Below, one piece after another: positions 12,958 through 18,244 of a stretch of DNA of 18,244 bases (the stretch's first letter is position 1; each line of letters begins with the position of its first letter). Both the position numbers and the translations under genes were made by a program. Origin of the DNA: JAPUDS01 sp039812985 (GTDB lineage Bacteria > Patescibacteriota > Saccharimonadia > Saccharimonadales > Saccharimonadaceae); contig JBDHUL010000014.1 in the NCBI GenBank assembly GCA_039812985.1, positions 1-18,244 on the forward strand. The letters are read 5' to 3'. The notes beneath the pieces were generated by a model. The model did not search any database. It was given only the letters and a program-made list of their open reading frames with translations, and was not told the DNA's origin.

Positions 12958-15747
12958 ATGGCGGGTACGGCAAGTGCGCTGGTAACAAAGCGTTATTTTA
13001 CAGACGAAGGAACTGATGTCTATGATCAGTTTACATGGGTTAAACGGGATTCGAAAATCACAAACCCGAGCACTGGCGATACGGTATTTGAGCAGAATGA
13101 TATAGAGTTTCCAGATACCTGGAGTCAAAATGCAGTGAACATCGTGGCACAGAAATATTTTCATGGTACACCAGGAACTGACATGCGTGAATCGGGCCTC
13201 AAAGACCTCATTAACCGCGTTGCCGATACGATAACACGGTATGGCTTTGACCACGACTACTTTACCGATGACGCAGAAGCCGATACATTTAACGCAGAAC
13301 TCAAGTATATCCTTGCATCGCAGCGAGCGGCCTTTAACAGCCCAGTGTGGTTTAATATTGGAACACCAGACAGACGACAGCAAGCGAGTGCATGTTTCAT
13401 CCTTCATGTCGATGATGATCTGCCGAGCATTCTTAACTGGTATCGTGAAGAGGGGATGATATTTAAGGGTGGCTCAGGGGCTGGACTCAACATCAGTACA
13501 CTACGCGGAAGTATGGAGCGATTGAGTTCTAGTGGTGGTCGAGCTTCAGGCCCGGTGAGCTTTATGCGCGGGGCTGATGCAAGTGCCGGTACGATTGCGA
13601 GTGGCGGTAAGACTCGCCGAGCAGCAAAGATGGTGATACTCAATGTTGATCACCCGGATGTTGAGGAGTTTATCTGGTGCAAGGCGCGCGAAGAGCGCAA
13701 GGCCCGTGTGCTCGCCGAAGCCGGATTCGATATGGGCCTCAATGGTCACGATATGCTGTCGATACAGTATCAAAATGCTAACAACTCGGTTCGGGTCACC
13801 GATGAGTTCATGAAAGCCGTCGAAAATGATGAAGACTGGAAGCTTGTCGGCGTGAAGGATCCAGCCAAAACGTACAAAACGCTTCGAGCTCGCGATCTGT
13901 TCCGACAGATTGCTGAAGCAGCGTGGGAGTCGGCCGACCCGGGTATGCAGTTTGATACGACGATTAACGACTGGCATACGACGCCCCGCGCGGGACGCAT
14001 CAATGGATCGAACCCGTGTAGTGAATATATGCACCTCGATAACTCGGCCTGTAACCTTGCGAGCCTCAATTTGCTCAAGTTCCTCAAGAGTGATGGGTCG
14101 TTCGATATCGAAGCATACAAGCATACTATCGAGGTTATTTTTCTTGCACAAGAAATACTGGTTGGCTATAGCGAATACCCCACTGACCCAATAGATAAAA
14201 ATACGCGCCGTTTCCGTCAGCTGGGAATGGGGTATGCGAACCTCGGCGCGACCCTTATGGCGAAAGGTCTCCCGTATGACAGCGACGAAGGGCGGGCATT
14301 TGCGGCAGCCCTCACTGCTATCATGACTGGCCATGGTTATGCCACGAGCGCTCGTATCGCAAAAAAGGTCGGTCCGTTCGAAGGCTACACCAAAGACAAG
14401 GAAGGGATGAACCGCGTGCTGCGCAAGCATCGAGACGCAGTACGGGGTATTGATGCCTCGCTTGTTCCAGAGGAGTTGCTTGATGCGGCGGCAGCTGTGT
14501 GGGACGAAGCGGTTGAGCTAGGGGCGAAGTACGGTGTCCGTAACAGTCAGGCTACAGTGCTTGCGCCAACCGGCACCATTGGCTTTATGATGGACTGTGA
14601 TACAACGGGGGTGGAGCCAGACTTTAGCCTGACCAAGTTTAAGACCCTAGTTGGTGGCGGGAGTATGATTATTGTCAACCAGACAATCCCGCGAGCCCTT
14701 AAAACCCTAGGGTATAGTAAAAGTGAAGCCGAAGAGATTGTCGCCTATATCCACGAGCATGGTACAGTGACCGATGCGCCATATCTGAAAGAAACTGACT
14801 ACGATGTGTTCTCATGTGCTGTTGGCGACCGCGCAATTCACTATATGGGCCACGTCAAAATGATGAGCGCTGTTCAGCCATTCTTATCTGGGGCTATCAG
14901 TAAAACCATCAACATGCCAGAGAGCGCAACTGTTGAAGACGTCGAGCAGATGCACATGGACAGCTGGAAGCTTGGTCTCAAGGCTGTGGCTATCTATCGT
15001 GACGGGAGCAAGGTTGGTCAACCGCTCAGCGACAAAAAATCGAAAGACGAAGCCGAATCTGCCCCGAAAGTCATTGAGAAAATCCTACATGTTAATGAAC
15101 GGCGAGAACTGCCACGTATTCGTACGAGTAAAACGATCAAGTTCAGAGTAGCCGACCTTAAGGGATTCGTGACCGTGGGTGAGTACGAAGATGGAGCGCC
15201 TGGCGAGATTTTTGTGACGGCGGCAAAAATGGGTTCGACTCTTGCTGGTCTCATGGACGCGTTTGCACGTTCTGTCAGCTATGGTTTGCAGTACGGTGTT
15301 CCGCTGAAGACCTATGTAAAAGGCATGAGCAACACCAACTTCGCACCATTTGGCGTGACTGATGATCCTGAGGTGCGAAACGCGACGAGTATAGTTGATT
15401 ATATATTCCGTCGCCTCGCTATTGAGTATTTGTCTATTGATGACCGACTTGAGCTTGGGCTTGCGAGTCTCGATGAACTTGAAGCGGAGCTACAGGAACA
15501 GCAGGCGAGTCTTCTTGATACGCCTGTTGAGTTCGAAGGAGAAATGGTCGAGTCTCGGGTGAGCGAAGTAGTGCCAGAAAACCTCGATAAAAAAGAGAGT
15601 GTCGAAACGACGTTTCGCACCGCCCGGGCCGAGCTAAAAGTAGCAAATGCCGAGTCTCCACTCTGCAGCAACTGTGGCAATGTTACGCAGCGCGCTGGAA
15701 GCTGCTACGTGTGTACAACCTGCGGTTCAACAACTGGCTGTAGCTAA
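12958..15747 (+). CDS. nrdJ: Ribonucleoside-diphosphate reductase, class II (adenosylcobalamin-dependent)
   Basis: Makes deoxyribonucleotides using adenosylcobalamin as radical source, without oxygen dependence. The 929 aa protein has the barrel active site NPCSE (352-356; radical Cys C354, with N352 and E356) and candidate redox Cys C146 (SACFIL) and C365 (SACNLAS). The SGGRASGPVSFMRGADASAG segment (192-211) is also typical. Near 700-790 is a TSCPD-type domain (FRVADLKGFVTVGEYEDG). A C-terminal Cys-rich tail follows with C903, C906, C916, C919, C922 and C928 for re-reduction of the active-site disulfide. No N-terminal ATP-cone and no intein are seen. A strong AAGGAGG lies 5 nt before the ATG. 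Confidence 0.95.
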   Translation: MAGTASALVTKRYFTDEGTDVYDQFTWVKRDSKITNPSTGDTVFEQNDIEFPDTWSQNAVNIVAQKYFHGTPGTDMRESGLKDLINRVADTITRYGFDHDYFTDDAEADTFNAELKYILASQRAAFNSPVWFNIGTPDRRQQASACFILHVDDDLPSILNWYREEGMIFKGGSGAGLNISTLRGSMERLSSSGGRASGPVSFMRGADASAGTIASGGKTRRAAKMVILNVDHPDVEEFIWCKAREERKARVLAEAGFDMGLNGHDMLSIQYQNANNSVRVTDEFMKAVENDEDWKLVGVKDPAKTYKTLRARDLFRQIAEAAWESADPGMQFDTTINDWHTTPRAGRINGSNPCSEYMHLDNSACNLASLNLLKFLKSDGSFDIEAYKHTIEVIFLAQEILVGYSEYPTDPIDKNTRRFRQLGMGYANLGATLMAKGLPYDSDEGRAFAAALTAIMTGHGYATSARIAKKVGPFEGYTKDKEGMNRVLRKHRDAVRGIDASLVPEELLDAAAAVWDEAVELGAKYGVRNSQATVLAPTGTIGFMMDCDTTGVEPDFSLTKFKTLVGGGSMIIVNQTIPRALKTLGYSKSEAEEIVAYIHEHGTVTDAPYLKETDYDVFSCAVGDRAIHYMGHVKMMSAVQPFLSGAISKTINMPESATVEDVEQMHMDSWKLGLKAVAIYRDGSKVGQPLSDKKSKDEAESAPKVIEKILHVNERRELPRIRTSKTIKFRVADLKGFVTVGEYEDGAPGEIFVTAAKMGSTLAGLMDAFARSVSYGLQYGVPLKTYVKGMSNTNFAPFGVTDDPEVRNATSIVDYIFRRLAIEYLSIDDRLELGLASLDELEAELQEQQASLLDTPVEFEGEMVESRVSEVVPENLDKKESVETTFRTARAELKVANAESPLCSNCGNVTQRAGSCYVCTTCGSTTGCS

Positions 15748-15764
15748 AAACAAACGTCTCAGCA

Positions 15765-15791
15765 AAAACCGCTTCATAATGAGGCGGTTTT
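15765..15791 (+). terminator. Intrinsic terminator of nrdJ
   Basis: AAAACCGCTT (15765-15774) pairs with AGGCGGTTTT (15782-15791, one G-U), and the complementarity continues almost to the loop. The 3' arm ends in TTTT. It lies 17 nt after the nrdJ stop. Its last base is also the T of the TGC-TATAAT promoter of the next gene. Confidence 0.8.
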
Positions 15792-15799
15792 GCTATAAT
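15791..15799 (+). promoter_or_regulatory. Extended -10 promoter for the thioredoxin-like/VKOR pair
   Basis: TGC-TATAAT (box at 15794-15799) follows the nrdJ terminator hairpin with a one-base overlap and ends 8 nt before the ATG at 15808. No -35 is found, and that region is the terminator stem. Confidence 0.65.
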
Positions 15800-15807
15800 A
15801 GGGCTAT

Positions 15808-16074
15808 ATGAAAGTGGTTGCCGTATATAAACACGAAAGTGACCATGCGCGGGTCGTGACAGACTGGTTGCGGGATTTTCGACGTCAAACTGGCAAGGTC
15901 GTAGAGGAACTGGAACCGGACACGCGTGAGGGAATGCTGTTTTGCAGTACGTATGACATCGTTGAGTACCCAACCCTGATTGCGCTCGATACGGACGGTC
16001 AGGTGCAAAATGTATGGCGCGGCGCAATGTTACCAACCATAAGCGAGGTGAGCTACTATGTTCGAGAAGCTTAA
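15808..16074 (+). CDS. Small thioredoxin-fold protein lacking the CXXC motif
   Basis: An 88 aa protein with the order of a minimal thioredoxin fold: strand MKVVAVYK, a helix where the CXXC would start, a middle strand, then YDIVEYPTLIALDTDGQVQNVWRG (49-72) with the cis-Pro EYPT and the following beta hairpin. The usual CXXC position reads SDHA (11-14 region), and the only Cys (C46) precedes YDIVEYPT, so dithiol redox chemistry is not expected. There is no signal peptide. The last 17 nt overlap the VKOR gene, implying coupled synthesis and a shared task. It may be a structural partner or a degenerate redox domain. Fold assignment is by pattern only. Confidence 0.6.
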   Translation: MKVVAVYKHESDHARVVTDWLRDFRRQTGKVVEELEPDTREGMLFCSTYDIVEYPTLIALDTDGQVQNVWRGAMLPTISEVSYYVREA

Positions 16075-16693
16075 GGGAATACTTAACAGAGGAGAAAAAA
16101 TAAAACAAGACGATAACTACTGGATTTTTGCCAGTATGCTTGCAGGGTCTATACTTAGCCTTATCGCCTCGTTTGTACTGTCCATAGAAGCGGTCGAGCT
16201 TGCCCGTAACCCGCATGCTGTGCTGTCGTGTAGCGTCAATATTATCTTAAACTGCGCAACAGTGGGGCTACATCCGTCGGCTTTTATGTTTGGATTTCCA
16301 AACTCGTTTATAGGCCTCATGGCAGAGCCGGTGGTTATCACTGTTGCAATCGCTGGCCTTTCGGGTGTGAAGTTTGGCCGGAAGTTTATGTTTGCAGCTC
16401 AGATAGGTTATACGCTTGGGTTTATTTTTGCCTACTATCTACTCGGTATGAGCTACTTTGTTATCGGTGCGCTATGTCCGTGGTGCTTGCTCGTGACACT
16501 GACGACAACACTGGTCTGGTTTGCAATAACTCGTTATAACATCAGAGAAAATAACTTGTTTCTACCGAGCCGCTTACAGAAGCAGTTGCACGCCTTGGTG
16601 GAGAAAAATTATGACAAACTTGCCATGGTACTGCTTATTATTATCGTCACGTTTGCCATACTTATAAAATACCGCGAGGGCCTCTTTGGATAG
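16058..16693 (+). CDS. Vitamin K epoxide reductase (VKOR) family membrane protein
   Basis: A bacterial VKOR oxidises DsbA-like thioredoxins outside the membrane and passes electrons to quinone, replacing DsbB. The 211 aa protein has about five hydrophobic segments (near 21-44, 80-101, 108-130, 132-158, 187-205). The loop Cys pair is C58 and C66 (SCSVNIILNC) and the active-site CPWC is at 140-143. The conserved FGFPNSFIGL (78-87) is also present. There is no fused thioredoxin domain; the small upstream gene may be the counterpart, though it lacks CXXC. GAGGTGA lies 6 nt before the ATG. It overlaps the preceding gene by 17 nt. Confidence 0.9.
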   Translation: MFEKLKGILNRGEKIKQDDNYWIFASMLAGSILSLIASFVLSIEAVELARNPHAVLSCSVNIILNCATVGLHPSAFMFGFPNSFIGLMAEPVVITVAIAGLSGVKFGRKFMFAAQIGYTLGFIFAYYLLGMSYFVIGALCPWCLLVTLTTTLVWFAITRYNIRENNLFLPSRLQKQLHALVEKNYDKLAMVLLIIIVTFAILIKYREGLFG

Positions 16694-16695
16694 TG

Positions 16696-16704
16696 TGGTA
16701 TAAT
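16696..16704 (+). promoter_or_regulatory. Extended -10 promoter for the ileS leader
   Basis: TGG-TATAAT with the box at 16699-16704, 5 nt after the VKOR stop. Transcription should start near 16711, exactly where the T-box stem I base helix begins. Confidence 0.65.
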
Positions 16705-16710
16705 CTACAT

Positions 16711-16890
16711 TAGGCGTTTTTAGTGGTTATCGCCCACGAGCTGCGGGAAGAAATTGGCAACAAAATTAGACCCCGCCGGAATCGACACGACAGATCGAAC
16801 AAATAAGCGCTAAAAGAACTACTTCTTTTGGAAACGAGATGGTACCACCGGTGAAACGGTTCTCGTAGTCAAACGAAGTAGTTTTTGATT
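16711..16890 (+). ncRNA. T-box riboswitch leader of ileS
   Basis: The 214-nt gap before ileS carries a tRNA-sensing T-box. Stem I base: 16711-16721 pairs with 16803-16812 (CG/CG core, flanking A-U pairs, one bulged G). Distal helix: GCGGG (16743-16747) with CCCGC (16772-16776). A candidate isoleucine specifier AUC lies at 16794-16796 just before the 3' strand of the base helix; another AUC is at 16781-16783. Stem III: AAAAGAA / TTCTTTT (16812-16818, 16823-16829). Antiterminator: ACGAGA (16834-16839), bulge TGGTACC (16840-16846), ACCG / CGGT (16847-16850, 16857-16860) and TCTCGT (16861-16866). The bulge UGGU pairs with an ACCA tRNA end, fitting the A discriminator of tRNA-Ile. Confidence 0.85.
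16817..16886 (+). terminator. Regulated terminator of the T-box leader
   Basis: AACTACTTC (16817-16825) is perfectly complementary to GAAGTAGTT (16875-16883), which runs into a five-U tract (16882-16886). The 5' arm is also the loop and 3' side of stem III, so the two folds exclude each other. The antiterminator helix lies inside the terminator loop, which is unusual. Alternatively CTTCTTTT (16822-16829) can pair with the ileS Shine-Dalgarno AAAAGGAG (16893-16900). Confidence 0.6.
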
Positions 16891-16907
16891 AAAAAAGGAG
16901 AAGAGCC

Positions 16908-18244
16908 ATGAAATTCAAAGCCAATACACGCCGCCGGGCGCTGGAGTACGAAAAAGACTGGGTGAAGCGCTGGAAGGCAGACAAAACATTTGAAAGATCA
17001 GTCGAGAATCGGTCGAAAGATAATTCTTACGTATTTTACGACGGGCCGCCGTTTATTTCTGGTGTGCCTCACCATGGGACGTTGCTGAGTTCTATCGTTA
17101 AAGACGCCATACCGCGTTACCAAACCATGAAAGGCAAACACGTCGAACGAGTCTGGGGCTGGGATTGTCACGGCCTGCCAGCAGAGCGATTTACAGAAAA
17201 GAAACTGGGCATCAAAAGTCGACAGGAAGTCATCGAATACGGTATCGAAAAGTACATTCTGGCCTGCCGCGAAAATATGGTGCAAACCAGCAGCGAGTGG
17301 GAAGATGTAGTGGATAGGATTGGCCGGTGGGTGGACTTTAAAGGCGCCTACAAAACCATGGACAAAGACTACATGGAGTCGGTGTGGTGGGCGTTTAAAG
17401 AACTCTACGACAAAGGCAAAATTTTCGAGGGCGAAAAAGTGCTCATGTACTGCACGCTCGACGCCACGCCGCTTTCCAAAGCTGAAGTCACTATGGATGC
17501 CGGCGCCTACCAAGACGTGACCGACCCGAGTGTGTATGTGAAGTTTAAGCTGACTGACGGCCGTACTCTTCTCGCCTGGACGACGACACCGTGGACGCTA
17601 CCGGCGAACACAGCGCTCGCCGTGAACAAAGATTTTGACTACGTGGAAGTTGAGATTGGTGGTGAGCGGCTGGTGATGGCAAAAGAATTGCTCGCTCAGG
17701 TACTGCAAGACGAAAAGCATCAGCCGCTGGATTACAAATTTGTCCGTGAATTTAAGGGTGATGAGCTCGTTGGCAAATCGTACGAACCACTGCTTGGCGT
17801 ACATAGGGGCGAACAGGCCCACAAAGTCTGGCATGCTGACTACGTCGAAAAAGAAGCTGGGTCGGGGATTGTTCACCTGGCACCAGCCTACGGCGAAGAA
17901 GACTTCGAACTCGCAAAGAAACACAACATTCCCGTCGTGCACACCATCGATGAAAACGGTATGTTCACCGAAGGTGACTGGAAGGGCGAAAACGTTTGGG
18001 AGATCAATAAGCAAATTGCTAAAGATCTCAAGGAGCGTCGTGTCGTTTGGAAAATTGATTACATTCGCCACAGTTATCCGCACTGCCATCGCTGCGGTAC
18101 CAAGCTCATGTACCGTGCGCACCCGAGTTGGTTTATGGATATCGACGGACAGCGTACGTTGATGCTCGAGAAAAACCAGTCAATCAACTGGTTCCCGTCG
18201 CATGTCAAAAACGGCCGGTTTGCGAAAACCGTCGAACAAGCGCC
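16908..18244 (+). CDS. ileS: Isoleucyl-tRNA synthetase (5' part, runs off the window)
   Basis: Charges tRNA-Ile. The frame is open from ATG 16908 to the window end: 445 complete codons of roughly 1,000 expected. The AAAGGAG Shine-Dalgarno is 7 nt upstream. The start KANTRRRALEYEKDWVKRWK and the block GPPFISGVPHHGTLL...KDAIPRYQTMKG...VERVWGWDCHGLPAE identify a class I synthetase of the eukaryote-like IleRS type. The HIGH signature reads HHGT (55-58). The CP1 editing domain shows the Thr-rich TTTPWTLPANTALAV and GSGIVHLAPAYGEEDFE. The KMSKS loop and C-terminal domain lie beyond the window. Expression is controlled by the T-box leader. Confidence 0.95.
   Translation, partial: MKFKANTRRRALEYEKDWVKRWKADKTFERSVENRSKDNSYVFYDGPPFISGVPHHGTLLSSIVKDAIPRYQTMKGKHVERVWGWDCHGLPAERFTEKKLGIKSRQEVIEYGIEKYILACRENMVQTSSEWEDVVDRIGRWVDFKGAYKTMDKDYMESVWWAFKELYDKGKIFEGEKVLMYCTLDATPLSKAEVTMDAGAYQDVTDPSVYVKFKLTDGRTLLAWTTTPWTLPANTALAVNKDFDYVEVEIGGERLVMAKELLAQVLQDEKHQPLDYKFVREFKGDELVGKSYEPLLGVHRGEQAHKVWHADYVEKEAGSGIVHLAPAYGEEDFELAKKHNIPVVHTIDENGMFTEGDWKGENVWEINKQIAKDLKERRVVWKIDYIRHSYPHCHRCGTKLMYRAHPSWFMDIDGQRTLMLEKNQSINWFPSHVKNGRFAKTVEQA

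Noticed and set aside
13546..14430. 294-codon minus-strand open frame inside nrdJ
   Set aside because: It lies opposite the conserved active-site region of the reductase, has no promoter, Shine-Dalgarno or family motif, and is explained by codon bias.
16998..17513. 171-codon minus-strand open frame inside ileS
   Set aside because: It is antisense to the IleRS catalytic core with no independent support.
1..18244. Alternative genetic code with UGA as glycine
   Set aside because: UGA ends def, the PRTase-like gene and the wHTH gene at expected lengths, and no in-frame UGA occurs in conserved domains.

Overview
This window looks like a stretch of a reduced bacterial chromosome, most likely from a Candidatus Saccharibacteria (TM7) or other Patescibacteria (CPR) relative. 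This assignment is inferred from three things: very compact packing of housekeeping genes, short protein versions, and an IleRS of the eukaryote-like type. TGA is used as a normal stop (def, the PRTase-like gene and the HTH gene all end in TGA), so the UGA-to-Gly code of Gracilibacteria/Absconditabacteria is excluded. There are no mobile elements, CRISPR arrays, rRNA or tRNA genes.

Layout. 1-138 is the tail of an unrecognised plus-strand gene, ending in a palindromic two-way terminator. 166-3563 is a minus-strand block priA-def-fmt (replication restart helicase, peptide deformylase, Met-tRNA formyltransferase). From 3674 onward everything is on the plus strand: a phosphoribosyltransferase-like protein with a degenerate PRPP loop, a winged-helix regulator, recJ, a lone pyrB, the compact set rpsU-yqeY-adk-map, ftsA, ftsZ, nrdR, a B12-dependent ribonucleotide reductase (nrdJ), a CXXC-less thioredoxin-like gene overlapping a VKOR-family membrane oxidoreductase, and the 5' part of ileS behind a T-box leader.

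Functional themes are protein N-terminus maturation (fmt, def, map), genome maintenance (priA, recJ), nucleotide metabolism (pyrB, adk, nrdJ with its repressor nrdR), cell division (ftsA, ftsZ), translation (rpsU, ileS) and disulfide formation in exported proteins (VKOR pair).

Three regulatory signals stand out. (1) Genes that begin transcription units often carry a -10 box, commonly in extended TGn form, only 6-10 nt before the start codon (def, priA, PRTase-like gene, recJ, pyrB, rpsU, ftsA, thioredoxin-like gene). This implies leaderless or nearly leaderless mRNAs, while internal genes have Shine-Dalgarno sites. (2) A T-box riboswitch precedes ileS. It has a near-perfect antiterminator bulge (UGGU, matching an A discriminator) and an unusual switch in which the stem III strand, not the T-box, can pair with the terminator arm or the ribosome-binding site. 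(3) A pair of NrdR-box-like dyads 32 bp apart sits upstream of nrdR, bracketing a candidate -10.
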